Shown here piece by piece: positions 1 through 8,817 of a stretch of DNA of 64,000 nucleotides. Made by a program: the position numbers and the translations under genes. The notes under the pieces are model-generated. The model ran no database searches, was not told the origin of the DNA, and saw only the letters and a program-made list of their open reading frames with translations. This stretch comes from JALNZF01 sp964447405. GTDB taxonomy: Bacteria > Nitrospirota > UBA9217. The stretch covers positions 310,001-374,000 of the forward strand of contig CAYUSP010000003.1 of the NCBI GenBank assembly GCA_964447405.1, read 5' to 3'. Each line of letters begins with the position of its first letter. The stretch's first letter is position 1.

Positions 1-509
1 GACAGCATATCAATCCCCGAATCCGGCTCGTCGAGAATGGCAAGCTTGGGATCGAGCGCCAGGATCGATGCGAGCTCTACCCTCTTCCGTTCTCCACCGC
101 TCAGGCATTTGTCGACCATTCTCGTAAGGTACAGCGACGGCGACAACCCCACCAGGTTCAGTAGCTCGGCGGGATCAGCCTGTTTTGGTCCAAAGGAGAG
201 ATAATCGAATACGGTGATCCCTTCAAATCTGACTGGCTCCTGCCAAGCCATGGTTATTCCCATGCGTGCGCGTTCATGCATCGGCAGGTTGTTTATGACC
301 GTGCCGCGAAACATGATTTCACCCGAAACCGGGCTGTATCCGCCGCATCCCATCAGCAGGTACGCAAGGGTGCTCTTGCCTGTCCCATTCGTGCCGAGAA
401 GAGCATGAACCTCTCCAGCATCAATGCCGAGGGACAGTCCCGCGAGGATCGGGGCTTTGCCCTCCGGACCGGTTCCAAAGAATAGATCGTGAACTTCGAG
501 CAGCGGCAT
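1..509 (-). CDS. sufC: SufC-like Fe-S assembly ABC ATPase (3' end outside window)
   Basis: The first 169 residues are present and the C-terminus lies beyond the left edge. The Walker A loop reads GTNGTGKST near residue 40. The signature LSGGERKR near residue 137 and the Walker B stretch LAILDEPDSGID follow. The wording MPLLEVHDL at the start and the DEPDSGID ending match SufC, the cytosolic ATPase that works with SufB/SufD in Fe-S cluster assembly, better than transport ATPases. The ATG at 509 is preceded by an AGGAAGG ribosome site. A SufB-like gene would be expected just left of the window, but this cannot be checked. An ordinary ABC transporter ATPase is the alternative. Confidence 0.8.
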   Translation of the reverse strand, partial: MPLLEVHDLFFGTGPEGKAPILAGLSLGIDAGEVHALLGTNGTGKSTLAYLLMGCGGYSPVSGEIMFRGTVINNLPMHERARMGITMAWQEPVRFEGITVFDYLSFGPKQADPAELLNLVGLSPSLYLTRMVDKCLSGGERKRVELASILALDPKLAILDEPDSGIDML

Positions 510-580
510 GCAACCTTCCTTTCCAGACTCTTCAGACTTTCCTGTGGGTGCCACTAAGTGCTTTTGTTTATGTTCATTGT

Positions 581-606
581 CACCTTTCTTGACGCCAAGA
601 AAGGTG
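581..606. repeat. perfect hairpin inside a 540-bp non-coding repeat-like stretch
   Basis: CACCTTTCTTG at 581-591 is the exact inverse of CAAGAAAGGTG at 596-606, with a 4-nt loop. It opens the 510-1048 gap, where I find no convincing gene. Open frames in this stretch have low-complexity, Arg/Pro-rich translations and no ribosome site. Text of this kind (an AAGAAAGGTGACCCAAAG-type core followed by GC-rich sequence) resembles dispersed intergenic repeats in many bacterial genomes. That assignment is from memory. No T-run follows, so it is not a classic terminator. Confidence 0.5.
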
Positions 607-1048
607 ACCCAAAGAAGGCGCCCCGGCGAAAATTCTTTACGCCATGCTCGGTCGTCCTCACTACATTTCGGAAACTCGCCCTTCGGGCTCAGACAGTCCG
701 AAATGCTTTACGTTCGGACTCGGTCGCATGGCTAAATTTCCGCATGGGGAACCTGGCCCCTGCTTCAAATCTTTTCCCCAAACCCCGCACGTCCCCGGAG
801 CGGGCCTACGCTATTTTGGGGCACCCGTCTTGGCCTGAGAGAGCGACCCGCTGGGCGAACGCGCATGTCTGAGACCGCAGGCCGAGTTTGCGCGGTCGAG
901 TGAGCGTGGCCTTAGACGGGTCCAAAATAACGTTAAGACCGCGAAGGGGATGTGCAGAAAAACAGCAGATGTCCCCTGAGTAAATGAGCTAAGAACCTGG
1001 AGAACCTCTGCCACAAAACCAGAAGACCCCCCTTTTCATGACCTGGAA

Positions 1049-2527
1049 TCATAGCAGCAGCTTTTTTGTTATTGCCGCCGTGATCAGTGACAGTGTCAGC
1101 GAACCTGCCAGCAGGAGGAGCGATATCCCCGGGTTGTTCAGCAAGGCAGGCGAAACGAGCAATACCATGCCCAATCCGAGCATCATTGTTCCGGACACGA
1201 GTTTCAAGACCCTGCCCTGCCATTCCGTCAATTTTTTACTTCCCAGGGTGAACGAAAATATCAGCACGATTATGAAGAGCGGGATCACATAGACAATATT
1301 GTAGAGAACAAGATACCAATAGTACGCGGCCAGAGTCAGATGCTGAAGAGTCAGTATCCTTGTAAACACCATGGGAAATCCCGCGGTGCACAGCAGTTCG
1401 TAGGAATTGGCTGCGAGTGCCAGTACCGTAGTACCCAGAAGAACCGACGGCAGGGACTGCACCCGGATGAGCCTGCGCATCCGGGTGAAAAGCCCCGGTT
1501 TCGCACTGTCGGGTATGGACAGCGATACCCCGCGTTTGAACACGACAAAATCCTTGATATTGATGGCGGCAATCACCACCGATAAACACCCGGCAGCTGC
1601 GGTGATCAGGGAAACTTGTTTCATGACCAGAAACAGATTGAGCCACGCCGCCATGAAAAGAAAATAAACGGTTCCGGAAAAGAAAACGAAGACTCCGCCG
1701 ATCAGCAGCATCCTGCTCCTCGATCCCGCATGCACGAGAAGGCCGAGAAGCGAGAAGAGCACGAAGAATGCACAGGGATTGAAGCTGTCCAGCCCCGCTA
1801 TGACGATCGTCGTGATCGGCAGAGAAGCGTTTCGGGCATCGATCCTGCCGAGCAGGGGAATATCCACAGACGCATCCGGAGCTGGGATCTCATTGTCCTC
1901 ATCACCAGACACTTCTTTTGCCAGCGGCGTTTGTGCAGTGCCGGCATCAGAGATTGTTAATTTATCACCGGGGTCAGTGCAGGGGACATCCCGGCATTTT
2001 CGGATCGCATCCTCAATCGCCGGCTTGGACAATGCGGAAAATCCGGTAAAGGCCCTGTCATCAACAAACGTAACCGGAACACCGGTTAGACGCATACCCT
2101 GAGAAGAAAGCATGCGTGAGAAAAAGTCCGCGTTCTGTTTATCATGCCAGACCTCAAAATCCCTGACCTCCATCAGGGGCAGTTCTTTTTTCAATTCAGC
2201 GAGGAATTGTTTCTCCTGTTCGCAATGCGGACACCCCTCTCCCCAGAAGAGATAGACGGCAAACGGCGTCATGCTCTTTGGAACAGGAGCTGGCTTGTTT
2301 AGCATGCGGGATTGATCAGCTTTTTTTTGACCCGGGGGTATAAGAGAGGGGTTTGGAACCGTGGCTGAGAAGGGTATGAGCACGCTGCCGGACTCACTGC
2401 AGATGCCGGTGTCGTTCGCGATTCTGCCTGGTCCGCATTTTTCCTCGACTGATGATGCATTCGTGGGAATGGCAACCAGCAACAGAAAATAAAGTGCTGC
2501 GGTTATTGTGTATGATCGGATTCTCAT
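1049..2527 (-). CDS. periplasmic thioredoxin domain fused to DsbD/CcdA-like membrane domain
   Basis: 492 residues. A signal peptide (about 1-25) is followed by a thioredoxin-like domain with the redox motif CPHC at 99-102 after FWGEG. A low-complexity acidic linker leads to six or seven membrane segments from about residue 230. The first carries the LDSFNPCAFF motif typical of DsbD/CcdA electron-transfer domains. The likely role is moving reducing power from cytoplasmic thioredoxin across the membrane to a periplasmic partner, such as cytochrome c maturation or disulfide reduction. The ATG at 2527 has GGGAG seven bases upstream. A TTG one codon earlier is too close to that site. The gene stands alone. 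Confidence 0.78.
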   Translation of the reverse strand: MRIRSYTITAALYFLLLVAIPTNASSVEEKCGPGRIANDTGICSESGSVLIPFSATVPNPSLIPPGQKKADQSRMLNKPAPVPKSMTPFAVYLFWGEGCPHCEQEKQFLAELKKELPLMEVRDFEVWHDKQNADFFSRMLSSQGMRLTGVPVTFVDDRAFTGFSALSKPAIEDAIRKCRDVPCTDPGDKLTISDAGTAQTPLAKEVSGDEDNEIPAPDASVDIPLLGRIDARNASLPITTIVIAGLDSFNPCAFFVLFSLLGLLVHAGSRSRMLLIGGVFVFFSGTVYFLFMAAWLNLFLVMKQVSLITAAAGCLSVVIAAINIKDFVVFKRGVSLSIPDSAKPGLFTRMRRLIRVQSLPSVLLGTTVLALAANSYELLCTAGFPMVFTRILTLQHLTLAAYYWYLVLYNIVYVIPLFIIVLIFSFTLGSKKLTEWQGRVLKLVSGTMMLGLGMVLLVSPALLNNPGISLLLLAGSLTLSLITAAITKKLLL

Positions 2528-2896
2528 CAATGCGCTCCCAGCAAACGGGTCGTGTCTGGTGAAAAAAAGCGTGACTGAATCATCCTACAAAGAGCAACTC
2601 AGCCACAAAATGCACATAAGTCACAAAATTAAGGTTCTTTCGTAAATAAGTTGAAAAGCTTAAATAGAGTATCAATTAAGAGAGCTGCCAGAATCTTTGA
2701 CACGGATAAGAGCCGACAAAATAAACGATTTTCACTGATACATCAAATTATTATCCGTGATAATCATATTTGAATCCGCCGTTATCAGTGTACAAAGGTT
2801 TATAGTAATGATTACCCATTTAGATTTTAGCAAAAATGAGGCATACGGGATGAGCATGTAATACAAAAGGATAAGGGGAGGTGATGAAGCGGAGAT
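2528..2896. other. intergenic stretch, AT-rich, no gene seen
   Basis: The first part contains the upstream region of the thioredoxin/DsbD-like gene. Around 2735-2800 the sequence repeats related words (TTATCCGTGATAATC, CCGTTATCAGTG), giving weak inverted-repeat character. I see no gene, no RNA I can name and no clear promoter. Confidence 0.4.
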
Positions 2897-2931
2897 AAAA
2901 AAAACCGCTGCCCAAACAAGGGGCAGCGGTT
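2897..2931 (-). terminator. rho-independent terminator of the HesB-like selenoprotein gene
   Basis: On the minus strand an 11-bp perfect stem (AACCGCTGCCC with its inverse, 2903-2913 and 2921-2931) with a 7-nt loop is followed by a run of eight T. It lies 22 bases after the TAG stop. This supports reading 2953-3252 as a real transcription unit. Confidence 0.9.
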
Positions 2932-2952
2932 GCTGTCAGACGCTCACTAAAC

Positions 2953-3252
2953 CTAGCAGCTGCATGATCCGCAGGAGCTGGGCTGCATTCCAGCCAAAAC
3001 AAAGCCCTGACCCTCCTGAAAATCAATCTTGGTGGTCATCAGCATTTCACTCGCTCGTGCTTCCAGAAACACTCTAAGCCCCTGCAATTCAAGGGTCGTA
3101 TCGCCCGTCTGGGCGGCTTTGGCTATGTCCATAGCCAGTGAAGGGCTTCAGCCGCCTGGAACTACAAATATGCGAACGCCGTCACCGGCAGTTCCCTGTT
3201 TCATGACTGTTTCCTTGAATTTGCTTACTGCACTGTCTGTCAAACTTACCAT
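2953..3252 (-). CDS. HesB/IscA-like selenoprotein (UGA at codon 35 read as selenocysteine)
   Basis: If the in-frame TGA at 3148-3150 is read through, the frame gives a 99-residue HesB/IscA-like protein. It starts at an ATG with a strong GGAGG site and ends at TAG 2953-2955 before a perfect terminator. Selenocysteine falls in the motif VVPGGUSPSLAMDIA. This is where the family normally has GGC, the first cluster- or metal-binding cysteine. Homology continues on both sides of the UGA (residues 1-34 and 36-99), and the protein ends in the cysteine-rich SSCGSCSC. A hairpin starts 11 nt after the UGA. HesB-like selenoproteins are a known family. The exact role in metal or Fe-S handling is not known. 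The alternative is a gene broken by a nonsense mutation, which the intact downstream half argues against. Confidence 0.88.
3121..3150 (-). promoter_or_regulatory. candidate bacterial SECIS element directly after UGA
   Basis: In the mRNA, UGA (3150-3148) is followed by 11 nt and then GGCTAT-GGAC-ATAGCC (3136-3121). This is a 6-bp perfect stem, extendable to 7 bp, with the apical loop beginning with G. The loop starts 17 nt after the UGA, within the spacing known for bacterial SECIS elements that bind SelB. Confidence 0.75.
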
Positions 3253-3398
3253 ACTTCCTCCTTCTTACGATTTTAACACTCCAAGATTACACCATACCTG
3301 GTGAAATTCCTCTGTATGGCATGATACCAGTGTATTCAAGAGATCGCAACTATTTTTTCACGAAAAATTCCGCTTCACCGCAAATGATCGTTCAGGCT

Positions 3399-3830
3399 TC
3401 ACTTTATAATCGAGGCCAGGAACGCCTCCACCCTCTTCTGTATTTCGTCCCGTGCTCTTCGAAAATCGTCCATGATCTCCTGCTCGTTGCCCGTTGCTCC
3501 CATGGGATCCCTGATGGGCCAATGAAGGCGTTTTATGCCGGGCGGTGTAAGCGGACAGGAGGCCTCCGCGTGCTCGCAAAGCGTGATTACGACATCCATG
3601 GTCATTAGAAGCTGCTCGTCGATTTCCTTGGACTGCTGAGTTGAGATATCGATGCCGATTTCCTGCATTACGGCCATTGCCCGCTTGCTGATCCCTGCAG
3701 CCATGAGCCCGGCGCTGTATACTTCCAACACCCGCACGCCGAGTTTCCGTGCGAAACCCTCGGCCATCTGGCTCCTGCATGAATTCGCCGTGCAGAGGAA
3801 CATCACCCGCAGCAATCGCTCATTGCCCAT
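3399..3830 (-). CDS. arsC: thioredoxin-type arsenate reductase ArsC (LMW phosphatase fold)
   Basis: 143 residues. The phosphatase loop CX5R (C13 to R19 in FLCTANSCRS) and the resolving pair C85/C92 (LCEHAEASC) match the pI258-type, thioredoxin-coupled arsenate reductase, which reduces arsenate to arsenite. A plain tyrosine phosphatase would lack the second pair. The start at 3830 is chosen for its AAGGAG site six bases upstream. It overlaps the end of the ApbE gene by 11 bp, so the two are likely cotranscribed. No arsenite pump or ArsR gene is seen next to it. Confidence 0.88.
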   Translation of the reverse strand: MGNERLLRVMFLCTANSCRSQMAEGFARKLGVRVLEVYSAGLMAAGISKRAMAVMQEIGIDISTQQSKEIDEQLLMTMDVVITLCEHAEASCPLTPPGIKRLHWPIRDPMGATGNEQEIMDDFRRARDEIQKRVEAFLASIIK

Positions 3831-4842
3831 GCACTGCTCCTTTTCCGCTCTTCCCGCTGGATTGTTGGCCGAACAGGCTCTGTATTCCATCGGTTGTAAA
3901 AACCGTGCCCTGTTCATCCACGATAATCGCTTCAGCTCCGGCTTGTTTGATGAATTTCATGCCCTCTTCAGGCCCCAGGATAAAAGGTACCTTTGCCAGA
4001 GGATCGATAAACGCTCCCTTGTCACCCACCAGGGTCACGGATATTGTCCCTTGCGATGGTTTCCCGGTTCGCGGATCGATAATATGATGGTATCGTTTTT
4101 TCTCTTTAATGACGAACCGCTCATAATCGCCTGATGTGGTTATGAACTTGTCGGAAAACTCGAGCACAGCCAGCGTTTTGTCCTGCTCCCGCGGATGCTG
4201 CACCCCAATCCTCCAGGGGCTGCCGTCCTCGCGCTTCCCGAGCACCCAGATATCCCCGGCCAGGGCAATAATCGCATTCCTTACACCGCGTTTTCTGAGC
4301 AAATCCGCAACCCGGTCGGCAAGAAAGCCCTTCATGCCGCCGAGGTCCATGATCATACCGGGCTTTTTCAGGAATATCGTGGACGCCTTTTTGTCGACAA
4401 CGATATTCCGATAATTCACCAGGCTTCTAACCCGGGAGATCTCCCGGTCCGAAGGGACCCTGCCCTCCTTCAGCCGTATCTGCCAGAGCACAACGAGGGG
4501 GCCGATGGTCACATCAAACACTCCGTGCGAGAGCCGGGATACCTCGGCAGCGCTCTCCACCACCTCGATCATCTCCGGAGAAACCCTGACCGGCTTCAGC
4601 CCCGCGGCCAGGTTGACCCGCGTGATCTCGCTTGTATCCTTATAAAGAGACATCATGGCGTCCAGCCTGCGCAGCTCCGCCATTCCCGCCTCAATGGCTT
4701 CTTCACCTGCCTGTGAGGATCCGGCAACAACCGTGATGGTAACCTCGGTGCCCATCATGGCTTCGGTCTTCTGGACGGTCCTCTGTTGATTGCATGCCGG
4801 AAGAAGGAGGAGGACTATGATAAAGTAGATCAGCCGTTTCAT
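3820..4842 (-). CDS. apbE: ApbE family FAD:protein FMN transferase, lipoprotein
   Basis: 340 residues with a lipoprotein signal (LLLLPAC near residue 17). Family motifs seen are MMGTEVTI, DLGGMKGFLADR, the ALAGDIWVLG block and the HHIIDPRTGKPS block. ApbE proteins attach FMN to threonine in extracytoplasmic flavoproteins such as Rnf/Nqr subunits. The usual C-terminal metal-binding stretch of the type D-A-L-S/T-T reads IDPLAKVPF here, so one usual hydroxyl ligand appears replaced. No Rnf or Nqr gene is in the window. The start at 4842 lacks a clear ribosome site. Confidence 0.85.
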   Translation of the reverse strand: MKRLIYFIIVLLLLPACNQQRTVQKTEAMMGTEVTITVVAGSSQAGEEAIEAGMAELRRLDAMMSLYKDTSEITRVNLAAGLKPVRVSPEMIEVVESAAEVSRLSHGVFDVTIGPLVVLWQIRLKEGRVPSDREISRVRSLVNYRNIVVDKKASTIFLKKPGMIMDLGGMKGFLADRVADLLRKRGVRNAIIALAGDIWVLGKREDGSPWRIGVQHPREQDKTLAVLEFSDKFITTSGDYERFVIKEKKRYHHIIDPRTGKPSQGTISVTLVGDKGAFIDPLAKVPFILGPEEGMKFIKQAGAEAIIVDEQGTVFTTDGIQSLFGQQSSGKSGKGAVHGQ

Positions 4843-4922
4843 AGGATTATTGCATCCGTGTATGGATTATCAGTGGTAGACGATGAATGGATTTGTATAA
4901 TGATCCTGGGGCAATAGTTCGG

Positions 4923-5666
4923 TTATCCCTTGCCCATTTTCTTCTTTGCCAGAAGACTCCTGGCAGCTGACCTGACCGGCGCGGGGATATTGCGGCTTTT
5001 TTCGAGGATGCCCAACTCCCGGTCGGGCAGGCGCGGAACAAAAGAGATCGATATGCCTACGGGTGTCTTGGGATTGTTCACCAGCGCGCTGATGATGGAA
5101 TATTTTCTGCTCCATTCCGTGTTCGACCCGATCTTGCGGATCACATCCTCGCTCAGGTTCGTGGATTTGGCGAAGAACTCCACCTCTCCCATGGTTATCC
5201 GGGGGTTTGACAGAACAGAGGTGGCGATTATTTTACTCGACTCGCGAATAAGCATTCCTCGCGCTTCCTTGGCGCCAGACAGCGCTAGCTTGATCTTCTG
5301 CGCCGGGCTCATCTTATGGATCATCTGCTGAATATTGAGCTTCTTCTTAGTACCCGTCCCTTCCTCGTCTCCGGTCACGACGTCGATGACCCGGGTGCCC
5401 GCGATAAAGCTCTTCATGTCCTCCGAAGCGATCAGGGCAATGAATGCAAGCGTCGTCTCATCCAGGTTCGGACAGCGGACCAGGTCGCGCATCATATCCT
5501 CGTCATCGCAATAGACCTGCGCGATCTGGTCAAGGATATTGGCCGGTGTATGAACATTAAGGATGATGGCACGCAATGCGATCGGCGAGCAATGCTCGAC
5601 GTCCAGCGGAAGCTGCCTCTTGAACCGTTTCGCAAAGATCACCTGCCATCGGGTAACCTGTTCCAT
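4923..5666 (-). CDS. conserved hypothetical protein with helical repeats
   Basis: 247 residues, no signal or membrane segment. It is rich in alpha-helix-like repeats around NP-x-T/I-x-x-x-V words (VLSNPRITMGEVEFFAKS, LVNNPKTPVGISISF), suggesting a solenoid of LRV/HEAT type. A lysine-rich linker sits near residue 115. I do not recognise a named function. The ATG at 5666 has AGGGGG upstream; a GTG two codons earlier is possible. The gene lies 21 bp downstream of the HMA-domain gene. Confidence 0.7.
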   Translation of the reverse strand: MEQVTRWQVIFAKRFKRQLPLDVEHCSPIALRAIILNVHTPANILDQIAQVYCDDEDMMRDLVRCPNLDETTLAFIALIASEDMKSFIAGTRVIDVVTGDEEGTGTKKKLNIQQMIHKMSPAQKIKLALSGAKEARGMLIRESSKIIATSVLSNPRITMGEVEFFAKSTNLSEDVIRKIGSNTEWSRKYSIISALVNNPKTPVGISISFVPRLPDRELGILEKSRNIPAPVRSAARSLLAKKKMGKG

Positions 5667-5687
5667 ACCCACCCCCTGCTTTGAACC

Positions 5688-5894
5688 CTACAGAACCTTG
5701 TAACCTGCGTCCACCACAGCGGACGAAAGTGTATCCGCCGCCACCTTGGCATCATCAAACGTAACCACAGCCTGCGCTTTTTGCAGGTCAACCTGGGCAT
5801 CCTGCACGCCCGGAACCGCCTTGAGAGCTTTTGCCACCCGCATGACACAGTGATTGCAGGTCATGCCCTGAATCTTGAGAGTTGAAGTTGCCAT
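5688..5894 (-). CDS. HMA-domain copper chaperone (CopZ-like)
   Basis: 68 residues, a single heavy-metal-associated domain with the metal site GMTCNHC at residues 10-16 and the usual beta-alpha-beta-beta-alpha-beta length. It probably binds Cu(I) or another soft metal in the cytosol. The start has AAGGAGG six bases upstream. No copper ATPase is adjacent, so the partner is unknown. Confidence 0.85.
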   Translation of the reverse strand: MATSTLKIQGMTCNHCVMRVAKALKAVPGVQDAQVDLQKAQAVVTFDDAKVAADTLSSAVVDAGYKVL

Positions 5895-5998
5895 TTATGC
5901 CTCCTTATCCTATTCACATCAAGATGAACTCGTATGTCCTATGATACATGGTTACTGCCATGAGTTGAAGCATTTTCTGTCTTCTGTCCCCACCTAAG

Positions 5999-7351
5999 CT
6001 ACTTAAGACCGAACTTCTCCATACGGTAAATGAGGGTCGGCCGTGTGATGCCGAGGTATTCCGCTGCTCGTGTCTGGTTGTTGGCATGCTTCTCCAGTGC
6101 CTTGATGATAAGGGTCTTTTCCAGCTCTTCCAATGATAGTCCGTGCTCCGGCATATTGAGAATAATGCTTTCCACTCCCGGCTTCTCCTTTTTCAGTCGT
6201 TCCGGAAGATCGTCGATTGTTATCACTGCCCCCCGCCGAAGGACCGTTGCCCGTTCCATGGCGTTCTCAAGTTCGCGCACATTGCCGGGCCAGCCATACG
6301 ACTTGAGCCGTTCCAGCGCGGGTGCATCCAGAGTTACGGCTGTATCGCGGTTGAACTTTTTCAGGAAAAAACCGGCAAGCAGCTGAATATCCTCTTTCCG
6401 CTCACGCAGCGGCGGCATGACGAGGGCAACGACATTCAGACGGTAATACAGGTCCTCCCGGAACACCCCCTCCTGAGCAGCACGCTCCAAGTCCTTATTC
6501 GTTGCCGCGATCACCCGCACATCCACATCAATCGGTTTGCTCCCTCCCACCCTGTCCACCTGCCGCTCCTGCAGAGCGCGCAGGATCTTGGCCTGCAGAT
6601 CGATCCGGAGGTCACCGATTTCGTCAAGGAAAAGCGTCCCTTCATCGGCGAGCTCGAATTTCCCCTCTTTGTCCTTTACTGCGCCGGTAAAAGACCCCTT
6701 CATATGCCCGAAGAGTTCGCTCTCGATGAGGTGTTCCGGTATCGCAGCGCAGTTCACCGCGACAAAAGGCCCGCTTGCCCGCCGGCTGTTAAAGTGTATG
6801 CCCTTGGCCAGTAATTCCTTGCCTGTTCCACTTTCGCCTGTGATAAGCACACTTGCATCGCTTGCCGCCACGCGGCCCGCCAGATCAAGTACCTCCTTGA
6901 TCCTCGCGCTGCTTCCGATGATGCTCTCAAACCGATAGCGGTCAATAACCTCTGCACGGAGCTCGGTATTCTCCTGTTCAAGCCGACGAAGCCTGAGGGC
7001 TTTTTCGAGCGTCAATCGAAGCTCATCGCGGTTGAACGGCTTGGTGATATAGTCAAAAGCTCCCTGCCTCATGGCCTCAACAGCGCTCTCAATGGTGCCA
7101 TATGCCGTAATGACAATGACCGGAATATTCGCATCCCGCTGGCGCACCTTCGCGAGGACCTCCATGCCGTTCATACCCGGCATCGTGATATCTGTGATCA
7201 CCGTATCGAACTTTGTTTTTTCGAACAGCCGCAGCCCCTCCTCACCGGAGGCCGCGGTCTGTACTTTATAACCGCCGTCGGTCAGGCTGAATTCAATGAC
7301 CCTGCGCAGGCTATTGTCATCATCTATGAGGAGTATGGTGGATCGTTTCAT
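5999..7351 (-). CDS. sigma-54-dependent response regulator (NtrC/AtoC type)
   Basis: 450 residues: receiver domain 1-120 with phosphoacceptor D54 in VITDITMPG, AAA+ domain about 140-375, and a C-terminal Fis-type helix-turn-helix (AAEYLGITRPTLIYRM). Walker A is GESGTGKE. The sigma-54 contact loop reads GSFTGA instead of GAFTGA, a tolerated variant. It should activate sigma-54 promoters when phosphorylated by the kinase encoded just upstream (7582-8733). The target genes are not evident. Confidence 0.93.
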   Translation of the reverse strand: MKRSTILLIDDDNSLRRVIEFSLTDGGYKVQTAASGEEGLRLFEKTKFDTVITDITMPGMNGMEVLAKVRQRDANIPVIVITAYGTIESAVEAMRQGAFDYITKPFNRDELRLTLEKALRLRRLEQENTELRAEVIDRYRFESIIGSSARIKEVLDLAGRVAASDASVLITGESGTGKELLAKGIHFNSRRASGPFVAVNCAAIPEHLIESELFGHMKGSFTGAVKDKEGKFELADEGTLFLDEIGDLRIDLQAKILRALQERQVDRVGGSKPIDVDVRVIAATNKDLERAAQEGVFREDLYYRLNVVALVMPPLRERKEDIQLLAGFFLKKFNRDTAVTLDAPALERLKSYGWPGNVRELENAMERATVLRRGAVITIDDLPERLKKEKPGVESIILNMPEHGLSLEELEKTLIIKALEKHANNQTRAAEYLGITRPTLIYRMEKFGLK

Positions 7352-7581
7352 GCGTTAAATCCTAATCCGGACAGCCACAACCAACTATAAAAAGACGTCT
7401 CGCGCAATGGCCTATGAAAGAAAAGCGGCCACTTAGCACTTCCGCAAAGCTCGCTAAGAAAACCTTTAATCTATGGTTTATAACCAAAAGCCTGAGACTC
7501 TCTTTGCATCTTTCTTGGCGACTTTGCGGCTTTGCGCGAAAATATTCTTGCCATTTTGCTTAAATGTTAATTCTTCAGAAA
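7352..7581. other. spacer between kinase and regulator genes
   Basis: 230 bp without a credible frame. It contains words such as CTTTGCGGCTTTGCGCGAAAA and AGCACTTCCGCAAAGCTCGCTAAG, resembling short dispersed intergenic repeats. The kinase and regulator may still be cotranscribed. Confidence 0.35.
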
Positions 7582-8733
7582 CTACACCGGTATCCTCACG
7601 GTAAACGTCGTTCCCTTGCCCGGAATGCTCTCGACATCGATCGTGCCCCGATGGTTCTCCACGATCCGATAGGTAATAGCCAGACCAAGACCTGTTCCGC
7701 TTTTCTTCGTCGTAAAAAAAGGGCTGAAAAGCTTTTTCTTATTCTCTTCCGTGATCCCGCTGCCGGAATCCGCTATACTGACCTCGACGTTGTCCCCCCG
7801 GAGCATGCTTTCGATCCGCAGCACTCCGCCTTTTTCCATCGCCTGAATGGCGTTCAGCACCAGGTTCAAAAAGGCCTGTTTGAGCAGGCCCGCGTCAAGT
7901 CTGCGCAGACCGATGCGGGGATCGAGCTTCTTTTCCACGACAACACCGGCCTTTTTCGCCTCCTGCGCTGTCAAGATCAGCACGGATTCCAGGTCTCCAT
8001 TCAGATCGGCCTGCCGGAAGTCCGGCTGTTTGGGTTGCGCGAATCCGAGGAATTCCTGCACAATATGGTTCAGCCGGTCCGTCTCCTTGAGCAGAATCTG
8101 GATGAACTCGTACTTATCATCCGCGGGCTGGTAATCATCCTTCAGGATCTCGACCGCGCCCTTGATCGAGCCGAGGGGATTGCGGATCTCGTGCGCCATG
8201 CCAGCTGAAAGTTCACCCAGGGCGGACAAACGGTCAGCGCGCCTGAGCTGCTCTTCGGTCTGAAAAAGGATATCGGTCTGTTCCTTCAGCTTCCGGTGTG
8301 ATTCGTCGAGCCGCAGGAGGGACTCCTCATACCGCATGCGCTGATTGCGCTCCATCTGGCTCAACACACCGGTGACCCCTCCGATAAGGAGAAAGAGAAA
8401 CAGTTCAACATAATTATAGACATCCAGAAAGGGATCCTGCCAATGCAGGAACAGGTGGGGCGAAAAAAGGATTGTCGAGGTGATGGAAACTGTTACGCCG
8501 CCCTTGATGCCGTACCAATAGGCGCCAAGGATGATCGGCACAATGTACAAATGCCCCAGGATCCCGTGGAGCATGCCCGCCTGTACCCCACCCGCGAGGT
8601 AGTGCGTAAGCGACACGAGCGCAAGCAAACAGGCGAGGACATAGATTCTGAGGCCTCGTATCCTTTTTAACCGCGACAAGTTCATACGGTTATCGGCCGC
8701 CTGATCAGCTGGACTGTAAAAACCATCGGACAC
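7582..8733 (-). CDS. membrane sensor histidine kinase (NtrB type)
   Basis: 383 residues from GTG 8733, or 367 from ATG 8685. Four hydrophobic segments lie between residues 28 and 125, followed by a coiled-coil linker and the H-box AHEIRNPLGSI with H181. The N box (LNLVLNAIQAM), G1 (DSGSGI), F (FSPFFTTK) and G2 (GTGLGLAI) boxes are all present. There is no periplasmic domain or PAS, so the signal is probably sensed in or at the membrane. It pairs with the sigma-54 regulator downstream. Neither candidate start has a strong ribosome site. Confidence 0.9.
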   Translation of the reverse strand: MSDGFYSPADQAADNRMNLSRLKRIRGLRIYVLACLLALVSLTHYLAGGVQAGMLHGILGHLYIVPIILGAYWYGIKGGVTVSITSTILFSPHLFLHWQDPFLDVYNYVELFLFLLIGGVTGVLSQMERNQRMRYEESLLRLDESHRKLKEQTDILFQTEEQLRRADRLSALGELSAGMAHEIRNPLGSIKGAVEILKDDYQPADDKYEFIQILLKETDRLNHIVQEFLGFAQPKQPDFRQADLNGDLESVLILTAQEAKKAGVVVEKKLDPRIGLRRLDAGLLKQAFLNLVLNAIQAMEKGGVLRIESMLRGDNVEVSIADSGSGITEENKKKLFSPFFTTKKSGTGLGLAITYRIVENHRGTIDVESIPGKGTTFTVRIPV

Positions 8734-8768
8734 GTTTGTTTCATCAGCCCCTGTGACTCCCTTGACCT

Positions 8769-8797
8769 AATCTATCCGAACCATTCCACGATGTCAA
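8769..8797 (-). promoter_or_regulatory. sigma-70 promoter of the histidine kinase gene
   Basis: TTGACA (8797-8792), a 17-nt spacer and TAGATT (8774-8769) read on the minus strand. The predicted transcript starts about 30 bases before the GTG start. Confidence 0.65.
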
Positions 8798-8817
8798 GAA
8801 ACGGCGCATGGGATCAA

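Noticed and set aside
558..872. 104-residue open frame in the first intergenic region
   Set aside because: Translation looks like read-through of a dispersed repeat, with no ribosome site or domain.
2820..3026. Minus-strand frame ending in the HesB region
   Set aside because: It is in a different frame from the selenoprotein and matches nothing; the selenoprotein frame explains the conserved sequence.
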